Shown here: positions 44,590-53,865 of the stretch, one piece after another
Position numbering within the stretch: position 1 is the stretch's first letter
How the letters are laid out: each line of letters starts with the position of its first letter
Assembly: GCF_003668875.1 (NCBI RefSeq)
Contig: NZ_RAWM01000004.1
Span: 62,001 to 126,000, forward strand
Length of the DNA: 64,000 bases
Direction: 5' to 3'
Source: Corallococcus interemptor
Lineage (GTDB): Bacteria; Myxococcota; Myxococcia; Myxococcales; Myxococcaceae
Position numbers and translations under genes: made by a program
Notes under the pieces: model-generated
What the model saw: the letters and a program-made list of their open reading frames with translations, nothing else
Told to the model about the DNA's origin: nothing
Database searches by the model: none

Positions 44590-45576
44590 TCAAAGGAAGG
44601 CACGCATGGCGGAGACGACCTCCGCCTGCCGCGTGAGCCAGAGGTAGTGCCCCGCGCCCGGGAGCGTCACGACCTTCCAGTTCGGCAGGCTCCTGAGCAG
44701 CGCGTCCTGGGCGGCCTCGTGCTGACGCAGCTCCGGAAGGAAGGCCCGGGCCCGCTCGCGCAGGTCCGCGGGGACGCCCTCCGACTGGGACAGGAACTCC
44801 ACCCACCCCGCGAACGCCTGCTCATCGGAGATGGCCAGCACGGGGCATTGAATCTTCGCGTAGTCCGGGAGGGCCGAGCCCCGGATGGCCTGCTCCGTGG
44901 CCTCCGGCTGGCGGTGGTAGCGCAGGTACGCGCCGGTCGCGGCGTCGAACTCGTACGCGTGATCAATCTCGTGCGGTGGGAACGGTCCGCCCAGGTCGCG
45001 CGCCAGCAGCGCCGTCACCGCCTCACGTGACGGCTGCCCGTCGAGCACGGTGAACGGCAGCGGCGGCAGCGGACCGGGCTTCAGGAACGCGGCGATCTCC
45101 CCCTTGTTGTCCGTGGCGTCCAGGAAGATGAGCCCCTCCACGCGCTCCGGATGGTTCAACCCCATCCAGTTCAGCTCATCCCCCGCGAGCGAGTGCCCCG
45201 CGAGCGTCGCCTTCGCGAGCCCCAGTCCCTCCATCGCTGCCAGCACGTCGTGCCCCAGCGTCGCGCTGTCGTAGCCGGTCGCTGGCCAGCTCGAAGCGCC
45301 GAAGCCGCGCCGGGTGAACGCATAGACGTGGTGCGTGGCGGTGAACTCCGGCGCCAGCACGTCGAAGACATGGGCCGTGCTCCCCAGGCCCGGCAGGAAC
45401 ACCAGCGCCGGCCCCTTGCCACCGTAGTCGAGCACCTCCAGCTCGACCTCCGGAGCCACCCGCACCCGCTTCACCTGGTGCAGCGGATCCTCCGTGCCTC
45501 CAGGAGGCGATGACGGCGTGGTCGCACAAGCCGAAAGCAACAGCACCCAAGACAGACGGAGCCAGGAGATTCGCAT
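44590..45576 (-). CDS. Alpha/beta hydrolase lipoprotein
   Basis: 328 residues from ATG 45576 with lipobox LLLSAC (Cys17). The hydrolase core includes LVFLPGLGST, the nucleophile Ser in AGHSLAG, a mid-region acid and the C-terminal His in GAGHYLW. The substrate is unknown. It lies 80 bases upstream of the thiaminase gene on the same strand, so the two exported lipoproteins may be co-expressed. It diverges from the endolysin-like gene at 45684. Confidence 0.85.
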   Translation of the reverse strand: MRISWLRLSWVLLLSACATTPSSPPGGTEDPLHQVKRVRVAPEVELEVLDYGGKGPALVFLPGLGSTAHVFDVLAPEFTATHHVYAFTRRGFGASSWPATGYDSATLGHDVLAAMEGLGLAKATLAGHSLAGDELNWMGLNHPERVEGLIFLDATDNKGEIAAFLKPGPLPPLPFTVLDGQPSREAVTALLARDLGGPFPPHEIDHAYEFDAATGAYLRYHRQPEATEQAIRGSALPDYAKIQCPVLAISDEQAFAGWVEFLSQSEGVPADLRERARAFLPELRQHEAAQDALLRSLPNWKVVTLPGAGHYLWLTRQAEVVSAMRAFL

Positions 45577-45683
45577 GGGCGGAAACCTTTGCACGGCCGG
45601 CCACGACAACGAAACTGCCTCAAAGGGCCTGCTCGGCTTCAACGCAAATTTCCACCCCTCGCTGAATCCCCCTCTGGAGAGAG

Positions 45684-46607
45684 ATGATGCGCTCGAATTG
45701 GATGACGTGGTCCCCCGCCCTGCTGGTCTCCGCGGGCCTGATGCTGGCCGCGTGCGGAGGTCCGGAGCTGGAGGTTCCCACCCAGGACGTGTCTGCCATT
45801 GGCACGGTGGAGGGCGAAGCGAACTCGCCCATCTATGACCGTGCTCGCGCGTTCGCGGCCGCCAATCCCAAGCGCGACGGCGGTTCGTGGAACCAGTGGT
45901 GCGGTTCGCTGATGGTCCGCTTCGGCCAGCTTCCGGACTCCGCCGTGCGCCCCACGGCCATCGAGGCCTACCGCGCATCGCGCATCGTCTCCACGGACGC
46001 GTCCAAGGCGCTGACGGGGGCCTTCCACTGGTGGGACATCGGCTCCGCGGGCCACGTGGGCGCGGACCTGAACGGCGGCGGCGGCACGGTGTTCATGGCC
46101 ACGTACAACCTGGCCCAGTCGTGGGGAGATGCGATTGGCGTCAACAGCGTGTCGGGCTACTCGGCGAAGACGGGGGCGCGGTACCTGGGTTGGTCCATGG
46201 ACTACGCGGGCGGAACCATCGCGGGGGGTGGCCAGGCGCCGGGCGGCGGCACCAGCAGCCTGCCGCAGACGACCACGGAGTTCGACGGCATCCCGGGTGA
46301 AATCTATTACAAGCGCATCCAGACGGTGGGCCAGCGCGACTACGGCTACACGGGCCCCATCGACGGCGTGACGGGTCCGGCCACGGAGAAGATCCGCGTG
46401 CGCATCACCGCGCGCGAACTGAACCGCCGCGGCAGTCCCCGCACCTCCGCCGAGGACGATGGCATCCCGGGCTCCATCTACTGGACCCGCGTGCAGACGG
46501 TGGGCCGCGCGTTCGGCTACACCGGCCCCATCGACGGCATCCCCGGCCCGAACACGTACAAGGCCGAGCACCAGATCTGCGCGTACGCCGTGAACCGCGC
46601 GTTCTGA
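45684..46607 (+). CDS. Phage-endolysin-like lipoprotein with two cell-wall-binding repeats
   Basis: 307 residues with lipobox LAAC (Cys24). The N-terminal domain (SWNQWCGSLMVRFGQL, GAFHWWDIGSAGHVGADLNG) resembles the catalytic domain of some actinophage lysins, with Cys and His candidates. Two C-terminal repeats of about 55 residues share DGIPG(E/S)IYxxRxQTVG and YGYTGPIDG(V/I)xGP, a peptidoglycan-binding-like module known from phage lysins. It has a GGAGAG site before ATG 45684. A role in digesting prey or competitor cell walls is inferred. Confidence 0.75.
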   Translation: MMRSNWMTWSPALLVSAGLMLAACGGPELEVPTQDVSAIGTVEGEANSPIYDRARAFAAANPKRDGGSWNQWCGSLMVRFGQLPDSAVRPTAIEAYRASRIVSTDASKALTGAFHWWDIGSAGHVGADLNGGGGTVFMATYNLAQSWGDAIGVNSVSGYSAKTGARYLGWSMDYAGGTIAGGGQAPGGGTSSLPQTTTEFDGIPGEIYYKRIQTVGQRDYGYTGPIDGVTGPATEKIRVRITARELNRRGSPRTSAEDDGIPGSIYWTRVQTVGRAFGYTGPIDGIPGPNTYKAEHQICAYAVNRAF

Positions 46608-46712
46608 CCGAGCATGAGGCCCGACGGCGCGGTGCGTGATCCACTCACGCACCGTCGCCATGCATGGGCGCGCCGGGGTAGCGTGCGGACCTCTCCACGG
46701 AAGAGGGGGCCC

Positions 46713-48953
46713 ATGCGCGTCGTACCGTCCGTCCTGGAATCCGTCACCGTTCACGCCGAGGGCGCGCTGTGCACACGCGCGTTCGTGCTCTCGCCCGAGA
46801 ACGGACACCTGCCTGGCCAGGTCCGCGTCGACGGACTGCCCCTGGCGCTGCGCACGGGCTCGTTGCGTGCCCGCGTGGTGGAGGGGCCCGCGGACCTGCT
46901 CGTCCGCGACCTCAAGCCCACGTTCGACGTACGGCTGCCGCCGGAGTCGGAGCTGCCCGCGGAGCAGCACGCGCTCGAGGCGGCGGAGGCGGCCCTGTCC
47001 GCCGTGCATGGCCGGCTGGAGCGGGTGCGCTCGGAGATCAAGGCGCTCCGGAACCTGACGCCCACCTGGCCCGCCCAGCGCAAGGGCCAGCCTCCGCGCG
47101 AAGCCCCGCTGGCCGCGATGCTGTCGCTCACCGGCTTCGTGGACGCGGAGCTGGCGGAGCTGCAGGCGCAGGAGCTGGACCTGGAGCGCCAGCACCGCGA
47201 CGCCACGAACGAGCTGGAGCTGCGCCGCCGCCGCGTGCAGGAGCTGTCCTCCGCGAGGAACGTGGACCGGGCCCGGCTGTTCCGCGCGGCGCTGCTCACG
47301 CTCTCCGGCCCCATCGCCGCGAACGCGGACGCGCGCCTGGTGCTGGAGTACGCGGTGGCCGGCGCGCGCTGGGTGCCCACGTATGACCTGCGCCTGCCGC
47401 GCACGCTGGAGGAAGGCACGCTGCGCATGCGCGCCGCCATCCTCCAGCGGACCGGCGAGGACTGGACGGGAGTACGGCTGGCCGTCTCCACCGCGAGCCT
47501 GGAGCGGCGCGCGGAGGTGCCGGAGCTGAAGTCGCTGCGCATCGGCCGCAGTCAGCCGCCACCCGCGCGCTCCGGGTGGCGTGAGCCCGCGCCCGGCCTG
47601 GAGGAGCTGTTCGCCGGCTACGACGCCGCGCACGTGGCCCGGCCGGAGTCCGTCCCCGCCAGGCCCCTACCGCCTCCGATGTTCGAGGAGCCGGAGCCGG
47701 AAGCGGATGAAGACGCGTACGAGCAGGAGCAGCCGTACAAGGAGATGGCGACGTTCGGAGGCGCGGCCCCCGGTGGCGCACCGCCCAGCGTGTCCGCTCC
47801 GCCTCCGATGCCACCGCCCATGGCGGCCCCCAAGTCCTCGGGAGCATTCCTCGTGGGAGGCGCCCGTCCGTCGTCGCCCCGTCGCAGCGCCGCGCCGGCC
47901 GTGAGCATGCCCGCGTCCCGGGGCGGTGGTGGCGGCATGGACCGCATGAAGAGCAAGAAGCGCGCGGTCGAGGTGGACGAACTCGAAGAAGCGCCGATGG
48001 CGGACATGGCGATGGACGAAGGAGGCGGCGCCGGTGATGAGCTCCGGCGCGCGGCGGGCCTGGAGCCGGCGGACGGCCTGTTCGACTACGACTCGCTGAC
48101 GCTCGCCTCCGCGGCCTCTTCCGCGCAGCGCGGCCGGCTGCGCCCCCGTCCCGCGCTCGTCTCGCAGGCGATGCTGTCACTCACCGCGGTGAGCGTGCAG
48201 GTGGAGGTGGTGCGTCTGGAGGCCCAGGCCTTCATGTTCGCCGACGCCGTGCACATGGTGACGCCGCCCACCTGGTCCGTGCCGCCGCGAGAGTCCGCCC
48301 GGCACTTCGATGCGCGCTTCGACGCGGAGGCCGTCGCGGACGTGCCGTCCGATGGCGCGTGGCACACCGTGCCCATGCTGACGGTGCCCCTGGAGCTCAA
48401 GGTCGAGTACGTCTGCGTGCCCTCCGTGGAGCCCCGCGTCTTCCGCACGGTGCGCCTGGACAACGCGTCGCCGCATCCGCTGCTGGCGGGGCCCGTGGAC
48501 GTGACGCTCGGGGACGAGTTCCTGATGACGTCCCCTCTGCCCACGCTGGGGCCGGGCGAGACGCAGCGGCTGGGCCTGGGCGTGGAGGAGGCGCTCCAGG
48601 TGGCGCGCAACACGCGCTTCGAGGAGGCCTCCGGCGGCATGTTCGGCAACAGCACGGTGCTCACGCACCATGTCTCCGTGGAGGTGGCCAACCACCTCTC
48701 CCGCCCCGCGAACATCGCCATCTCCGAGCGCATTGGCGCGGTCCCCGAGTCCCAGAAGGACCTCAAGGTGGAGGAGGCGGAGGTGGTGCCGCCCTGGCAG
48801 AAGCCCACGCCGCTGCCGGGTGAGGCGCCGGTGGAGGGCGAGCGGGTGTGGCGCGTGAGCGTCCCCGCCGGAGAGAAGCGTTCGATGAAGGCGACGTGGG
48901 TCGTGAAGCTGCCCTCCAGCAAGATGCTGAACGGCGGGAACCGGAGGACGTGA
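46713..48953 (+). CDS. DUF4139 (mucoidy-inhibitor-like) protein with long low-complexity insert
   Basis: 746 residues from ATG 46713 (AGAGGGGG site). The N-terminal coiled-coil part and the DUF4139 beta-rich domain (VLEYAVAGARWVPTYDLRLP; later RTVRLDNASPHPLLAGPVDV) match the family. Between them lies about 180 residues of Pro/Gly/Glu-rich, probably disordered sequence (about residues 300-470). No signal peptide. The family's molecular function is unknown. Its stop overlaps the next gene's start (TGATG), and that gene is a second DUF4139 protein. Confidence 0.85.
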   Translation: MRVVPSVLESVTVHAEGALCTRAFVLSPENGHLPGQVRVDGLPLALRTGSLRARVVEGPADLLVRDLKPTFDVRLPPESELPAEQHALEAAEAALSAVHGRLERVRSEIKALRNLTPTWPAQRKGQPPREAPLAAMLSLTGFVDAELAELQAQELDLERQHRDATNELELRRRRVQELSSARNVDRARLFRAALLTLSGPIAANADARLVLEYAVAGARWVPTYDLRLPRTLEEGTLRMRAAILQRTGEDWTGVRLAVSTASLERRAEVPELKSLRIGRSQPPPARSGWREPAPGLEELFAGYDAAHVARPESVPARPLPPPMFEEPEPEADEDAYEQEQPYKEMATFGGAAPGGAPPSVSAPPPMPPPMAAPKSSGAFLVGGARPSSPRRSAAPAVSMPASRGGGGGMDRMKSKKRAVEVDELEEAPMADMAMDEGGGAGDELRRAAGLEPADGLFDYDSLTLASAASSAQRGRLRPRPALVSQAMLSLTAVSVQVEVVRLEAQAFMFADAVHMVTPPTWSVPPRESARHFDARFDAEAVADVPSDGAWHTVPMLTVPLELKVEYVCVPSVEPRVFRTVRLDNASPHPLLAGPVDVTLGDEFLMTSPLPTLGPGETQRLGLGVEEALQVARNTRFEEASGGMFGNSTVLTHHVSVEVANHLSRPANIAISERIGAVPESQKDLKVEEAEVVPPWQKPTPLPGEAPVEGERVWRVSVPAGEKRSMKATWVVKLPSSKMLNGGNRRT

Positions 48954-50512
48954 TGCGCACTTCCATTCTGTTGCCCCTGGTGAAGGTGACGGTCCTGGAG
49001 GACCGGGCGCTCGTCGAGCGCAGCGGCACGGTGACGCTGCCCCCGGGCCCCTGCCGCCTCGTGGTGGACGGGCTGCCGGCGGTGGCGGTGGACCGCTCGC
49101 TCCAGGCGAAGCTCACCGGCGGCATGGTCACCCAGGCCAGCCTGCGCCGTTCGATGCGCGCGGTGCTGCCGGAGGCGCTGCGCGAGCACCATTCAGTGCT
49201 GGCCCGCCGCGCCTTCGAGCGCGAGCAGGTGCTGGCCCGCGCCCAGGCGGAGGTGCGGCGCCTGGAGGCGAGGCACGGCCTGCTGGAGACCGCGCGTCAG
49301 GAGGTCCTGCGCGCCATCTCCGAGCGCACCGGCGCCGGTGAAGCGGATCCGGCCAGGTGGAAGGAGCAGCTCGCCACCATCCGTCAGGAGCAGACGGCGG
49401 CGGACGAACAGCTCCTCCAGGCACGCCGGCAGCTGGGCCGCCTGGAGCGGCAACACATCCAGGAGACCCGCGACGTGCTGGCGCGCACGGAGGTGCCTGA
49501 GCCCACGCTGGACGTGCAGGCGGAGCTGGACGTGAGCCACGCCGCCGGGGGTGAGGCGACGTTGACGCTCAGCTACCTGGTGCCCTGCGCCGCCTGGCGG
49601 CCGGCCTACCGCGCGCGGCTGGGGACCACGGAGGCGGCGTCCTCGGTGACGTTGGAGTGCGAGGCCGTGGTCTGGCAGAACACCGGCGAGGCCTGGAAGG
49701 ACGTGACGCTGGCCTTCTCCACGGCGCGGCCCACGCTGGGCGCCACGCCGCCCCGGCTCACGGAGGACTGGCTCACGCTGCGCGACAAGACGACGCGCGA
49801 GAAGCAGGTGGTGGACGTCTCCATCCGAGAGGAAGCCCTCCAGGAGACGGGCGAGGCCGGGACGACGAAGGCGGCGGACGCGCTGCCCGGCATGGACGAC
49901 GGCGGCGAGCCGGTGACGCTGTCCGCGCCGCACAAGGCCACGGTGCCGTCGGACGGCGAGGCGCACCGGGTCGCGCTGTTCGCGTTCACGTCTCCGGCCA
50001 CGTCGGAGCTGGTGGCCTGCCCGGAGCAGTCGCCGCTGGTGCACCGGGTGGCGAAGTTCGACAACACGGGCCCGGCGGTGTTGCTCGCGGGGCCGGTGGA
50101 CCTGGTGCGCGCCAACGGCTACGTGGGCCGCGCGCAGCTGAAGTTCGCGGGCCGGGGCGAGCGCGTGAAGCTGGGCTTCGGCAGCGAGGACTCGCTGCGG
50201 GTGTCGCGGCAGGTGGACGTGGGCGAGGAGGTCGCGCGCATCACCGGCCGGCGCACGCGCACGCAGAAGGTGAAGCTGTTCGTCTCCAACATGGGCGCGA
50301 AGCCCGCGGCGCTCGCGGTGGAGGAGCGCATGCCCGTGTCGGAGGTGGAGGCCGTGGAGGTGGCGCTGCTCAAGGACGCCACGAAGCCCGCGCCCACGAA
50401 GGTCAGCGACGAGGGCATCGTGCGCTTCGAGTTGAGCGTGCCGCCGCGCTCGCATCAGACGGTGAACTTCGGCTTCACGGTGGCCCGCGCCGCGAAGGTC
50501 GCGGGCCTGTAG
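48953..50512 (+). CDS. Second DUF4139 protein
   Basis: 519 residues, translationally coupled to the preceding paralogue. An N-terminal helical region (LEARHGLLETARQEVLRAIS) is followed by the DUF4139 domain (LSYLVPCAAWRPAYRARLG; FDNTGPAVLLAGPVDLVR; VRFELSVPPRSHQTVNFGF). It lacks the long low-complexity insert of its neighbour. The two probably arose by tandem duplication and may form a complex. Confidence 0.87.
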   Translation: MRTSILLPLVKVTVLEDRALVERSGTVTLPPGPCRLVVDGLPAVAVDRSLQAKLTGGMVTQASLRRSMRAVLPEALREHHSVLARRAFEREQVLARAQAEVRRLEARHGLLETARQEVLRAISERTGAGEADPARWKEQLATIRQEQTAADEQLLQARRQLGRLERQHIQETRDVLARTEVPEPTLDVQAELDVSHAAGGEATLTLSYLVPCAAWRPAYRARLGTTEAASSVTLECEAVVWQNTGEAWKDVTLAFSTARPTLGATPPRLTEDWLTLRDKTTREKQVVDVSIREEALQETGEAGTTKAADALPGMDDGGEPVTLSAPHKATVPSDGEAHRVALFAFTSPATSELVACPEQSPLVHRVAKFDNTGPAVLLAGPVDLVRANGYVGRAQLKFAGRGERVKLGFGSEDSLRVSRQVDVGEEVARITGRRTRTQKVKLFVSNMGAKPAALAVEERMPVSEVEAVEVALLKDATKPAPTKVSDEGIVRFELSVPPRSHQTVNFGFTVARAAKVAGL

Positions 50513-50526
50513 GGAAACCCACCGCC

Positions 50527-51291
50527 ATGCCCTTCGCGACGAAGTCCGGCCGCCGCATCCACTACGAGGTCCAGGGCCACGGCCCTCCCCTGCTGCTCCT
50601 GCACGGCCTGCTCCAGATGGGCTCGCACTGGACACTCAAGGGGTACGTGTCCGCGCTGACGGACGCGTACACGGTGGTGACGTTCGACTCGCTGGGGCAT
50701 GGACAGAGCGACACGCCGCACGAGCTGGAGGCCTACGCGCTGAGGCATCGCGTGGAGGACGCGCTGTCGGTGCTCGACACGCTCTCCATCGGCCGGGCGC
50801 ATGTGTGGGGTTACTCCATGGGCGGCTGGACGGTGTGTGGCCTGGCGTCCTTCGCGCCGGAGCGGCTGGCGTCGTACGTGGTGGGCGGGTGGGATCCGGT
50901 GGTGGGCCTGCCCGTGGCCTACGCGGCGCTGGAGAAGCAGCTGAAGCCGGGCACGAACGTGGACTGGTTCCAGGTGCTCCTGCTGGGAGCACGGCGGGCG
51001 CCGGAGCTGGCGGGGGCCATCGACAGAGGTGACCTGGAAGCGCTGCGGCTGTGCATGAAGGTCTGCGAATCCTCCGCGGGCCTGGATGAACCCCTGGTGC
51101 GCTCCGGCAAGCCGGGGCTCCTGTATTGCGGCGCGATGGACCCGTATCACGGCTCCATGAAGGCCGTGGCCCAGAGGGCCGGCGCGGCGTTCGCGACCAT
51201 CGAACACGCCGACCACGGAGGAGCGTGGGCCAAGGCACCCAAGGTGCTGCCCCACGTCCTGCCGTTTCTCGCGTCCGTGACGCGGTCCTGA
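50527..51291 (+). CDS. Alpha/beta hydrolase
   Basis: 254 residues, soluble. LLLLHGLLQMGSHW, the nucleophile Ser in GYSMGGW, an Asp in GAMDPYH and His in HADHGG fit an alpha/beta-hydrolase triad. The closest look is to carboxylesterases/haloperoxidase-like hydrolases; the substrate is unknown. It follows the DUF4139 pair by 14 bases and probably shares their operon. Confidence 0.87.
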   Translation: MPFATKSGRRIHYEVQGHGPPLLLLHGLLQMGSHWTLKGYVSALTDAYTVVTFDSLGHGQSDTPHELEAYALRHRVEDALSVLDTLSIGRAHVWGYSMGGWTVCGLASFAPERLASYVVGGWDPVVGLPVAYAALEKQLKPGTNVDWFQVLLLGARRAPELAGAIDRGDLEALRLCMKVCESSAGLDEPLVRSGKPGLLYCGAMDPYHGSMKAVAQRAGAAFATIEHADHGGAWAKAPKVLPHVLPFLASVTRS

Positions 51292-51720
51292 TCAGTTCGA
51301 GGACTGGATGGCGATCACCCGGACGTCGGCGTCCTTGCCGTTGAGCCAGGCTTCGCCCCGGCCGAACATCACGCCGTCGGCGTTGACGAAGAGGTCCTCG
51401 TAGCGCTGCCGGGTGATGACGTTGGCGATGGCCGGTGTGACGATGACGTCGTAGTGCCGCACGAACGCCGCGGCGTCGGGCAGCTTCACCTGCCTGCCGC
51501 CCACGGTCGCGGCGAAGGGATACGCCACCAGCGCGCCCACGGCCTTCGCGTCGTGCGCGGCCACGGCCTTCTGGAACGCGGCGAAGGCCGCTTCGTACTT
51601 CGCGGGCTCGCCGAGGATGTCCTGGATGCGGGTGTTGACCGGCGCGTTCTCATCAACATGCGGGCGATCATTCGCGCGCACGAGGACAAGGGCGGCAGGC
51701 CGCGTGGGTTTCGTCTGCAT
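51292..51720 (-). CDS. Small hypothetical protein (NTF2-like region)
   Basis: 142 residues from ATG 51720 (GGGGAG site). The part YEAAFAAFQKAVAAHDAKAVGALVAYPF and INxxxxYEDLFVNADGVMFGRGEAWL looks like a SnoaL/NTF2-type fold, but I cannot be sure. No signal peptide in this start choice. It is convergent with the hydrolase gene, whose stop touches its own. Function unknown. Confidence 0.6.
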   Translation of the reverse strand: MQTKPTRPAALVLVRANDRPHVDENAPVNTRIQDILGEPAKYEAAFAAFQKAVAAHDAKAVGALVAYPFAATVGGRQVKLPDAAAFVRHYDVIVTPAIANVITRQRYEDLFVNADGVMFGRGEAWLNGKDADVRVIAIQSSN

Positions 51721-51787
51721 GAGCTCCCCCCGCCAGGACAGACTGCGTGCTCCTGGCAAAGACAGACTCTACAAAGCCGGATTTGTC

Positions 51788-52948
51788 TCAGCGCATTCCC
51801 TGGACCAGCGTCCATAGCTGACGTCTCGCGGCGGACTGCGGGACACGCCGGAATAGTGCATCGCGGACAAAGCGTGCGACTCCGGTCTCCCATTGGGCCA
51901 CACGTCCCACCTGATGTGAGCGCACGACCAGCGCGTTGGCACGTTTCACCCGGCGGGATTCGTATGCGCGCAGTGCGTCCTCCACGCTGCCAGGCGCCGC
52001 GAGACATTCTCCCAGCACCACGCCGTCCTCGATGGCCTGACAGCCGCCCTGCCCCAGGTTCGGGGTCATGGGATGCGCGGCGTCTCCCAGCAGCGTCACC
52101 CGTCCCCGGCTCCAATGCGGCACCGGCGGGCGGTCGTGGATGTCCGTGCGCAGGACGCGCTCGGGCGGCGTCGCGGCGAGCAGCTGCGTGATGGGGGCGT
52201 GCCATCCGGCGAAGCGCTCCTGGAGGACGGCGAGCGTCTGTCCCGGCGCATCCTCCGCGCCCGCGGGCGCATTCAGCGTGGCGTACCAGTACACCTCGCC
52301 ATGGCCGATGGGCACGATGCCGAAGCGGGCACCGGGCCCCCACGTCTCCGTGAAGTGGCCCGGTTGAACCAGGTCAGCGCCCACGCAGACACCGCGCCAG
52401 CTCGTGTAACCGGAGTAGCGCGTGGGCTGCGCGCCCAGGAGGCCGCTTCGCACGGCGGAGCGCAGGCCATCCGCGCCCACCAGGACGTCGCCGGTGACGG
52501 TCTCTCCCGTGGACTGCGTCACCGTGACGCGGGCGCCGTCATCCTGGAAGCCCGTCACGCTGACGCCCAGCCGCACGGCCTCCTCAGGGCCCGCGTGAGC
52601 GCGCAGCACGGCCTGGAGGCGCGCGCGGTGCACGGACACCATCGGGATTCCCAGCTCGTCCTGGAGCGAGCCCACGTCGACGGCGGTGATGCGGGCGCCC
52701 TTCGAGTCGAGGATGAGGGTCTGCTCGGCGCGTTGCCCCTCCGCGACCACCGCGTCACACAGGCCGATGCGGCGCAGGGCGACCGCCGCGTTCATCTGCA
52801 CGATGAGGCCCGCGCCCACGGGCCGCAGGGCTTCGGCGCGCTCGAACACGGTGGCCCGGATGCCCGCGCGCTGGAGGGCACAGGCCAGGGTCAGGCCCCC
52901 GATGCCTGCTCCAGCGATGAGGACGTGGCGGGTGGATGCGGACGACAT
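51788..52948 (-). CDS. FAD-dependent monooxygenase
   Basis: 386 residues. The FAD-binding GAGIGGLTLA lies near the N-terminus; GADGLRSAVR (DG motif) and GDAAHPMTPNLGQGGCQAIED (GD motif) complete the group A flavoprotein hydroxylase signature. These enzymes hydroxylate aromatic or polyene substrates with NAD(P)H. The substrate is unknown. ATG 52948 is chosen; an in-frame ATG at 52975 adds nine residues. Confidence 0.9.
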   Translation of the reverse strand: MSSASTRHVLIAGAGIGGLTLACALQRAGIRATVFERAEALRPVGAGLIVQMNAAVALRRIGLCDAVVAEGQRAEQTLILDSKGARITAVDVGSLQDELGIPMVSVHRARLQAVLRAHAGPEEAVRLGVSVTGFQDDGARVTVTQSTGETVTGDVLVGADGLRSAVRSGLLGAQPTRYSGYTSWRGVCVGADLVQPGHFTETWGPGARFGIVPIGHGEVYWYATLNAPAGAEDAPGQTLAVLQERFAGWHAPITQLLAATPPERVLRTDIHDRPPVPHWSRGRVTLLGDAAHPMTPNLGQGGCQAIEDGVVLGECLAAPGSVEDALRAYESRRVKRANALVVRSHQVGRVAQWETGVARFVRDALFRRVPQSAARRQLWTLVQGMR

Positions 52949-52978
52949 GGCGGCCTCCGGACCTGCCGGCGCCACGGG

Positions 52979-53827
52979 TCAACCGAACCAGCGGCCGGCG
53001 TCTGGAGCAAAGACTCGCACGCGTTCGAGCAGCGACGCCGGCAGACGGGCCTGGAGCGTCGCGTGGACCTGCGCGGGGCTGTAAGCCTGACTGAAGTGCA
53101 TCAGGACCAGGGCCTCGTTCTGGAAGCGGTCCGCCATGGAGGCGATCTCCTCCAGGTGGATGTGGGCGCGCTCCTGCGCGTCGCGCACGGTGCGCTCCGC
53201 GTCAATGAACGTGCACTCGAGGATGAGCACGCGGCTGTCGAACAGGGACGGCTGGCGCTCCAGCACGTTGGAGAGGGTGTCCGTGCAGTAGGCCAGCTCC
53301 AGGCGTTCGACTTCATCGAATAGGGGCTCGCCCGCCTGACGGCGGCGCCCGATTTCGGCGGGAGGCAGCTCGCGGAACTCGGGCTTGAGCTTCGTGACGC
53401 GGCGGAGGAACTGGTAGCCCAGCGACGGCACGGGATGGTGCGTGCGGAACGCGCGGACCCACAGGTCCTGCTGCACCTTCACGGTGTCACCCGGGCGCAG
53501 CGGGACGGTGCGGACATCGGACTTCACCCGGTGCAACCGGCCCAGGGCCGCGAGCGCCTCCTGCACGGGCGCTTCAATCTCCGCCGGCAGGTAGATGAAC
53601 GGCGCCCCCTTCCCCACGAGCGCGCGGATGCCCAGCAGCGAGCCCAGCGCGCTCGCATGGTCCGCGTGGCCGTGGCTGAGGAAGATGCGGTCGGTGGTGG
53701 CGAAGGAGCGGATGGGGATGCCCGCGTCGAGCAGCACCCCCAATTCCGGCACCAGGAGCGACGTGTACACGCCGCCCACGGACACACCGCGCACGGTATA
53801 GGGTCCCGCCTGCACCTCGGTCAGCAT
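52979..53827 (-). CDS. Metallo-beta-lactamase-fold hydrolase (RNase Z-like)
   Basis: 282 residues. The metal-binding HGHADH motif is at 52-57; later ligand candidates are His130-131 (THHPVPSL), the CTDT segment and HFSQAY. The THHP and HFSQ patterns are typical of RNase Z-like and related MBL enzymes, but tRNA maturation cannot be assumed from this alone. No signal peptide. It is divergent from the toxin-like lipoprotein gene at 53866. Confidence 0.82.
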   Translation of the reverse strand: MLTEVQAGPYTVRGVSVGGVYTSLLVPELGVLLDAGIPIRSFATTDRIFLSHGHADHASALGSLLGIRALVGKGAPFIYLPAEIEAPVQEALAALGRLHRVKSDVRTVPLRPGDTVKVQQDLWVRAFRTHHPVPSLGYQFLRRVTKLKPEFRELPPAEIGRRRQAGEPLFDEVERLELAYCTDTLSNVLERQPSLFDSRVLILECTFIDAERTVRDAQERAHIHLEEIASMADRFQNEALVLMHFSQAYSPAQVHATLQARLPASLLERVRVFAPDAGRWFG

Positions 53828-53865
53828 GAGGGAAAGCTTATGCGGACTCCGGAAGGAAGGCGCCC

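Noticed and set aside
45639-47633. A 664-codon minus-strand open frame opposite the endolysin-like and DUF4139 genes
   Set aside because: No recognisable domain and a His/Arg/Gln-rich shadow composition; the plus-strand genes have start sites and family motifs.
52979-53827. Assigning rnz (tRNA 3' processing) to the metallo-beta-lactamase gene
   Set aside because: The fold and metal motifs are clear, but many MBL hydrolases share them; the exosite arm typical of RNase Z was not seen.
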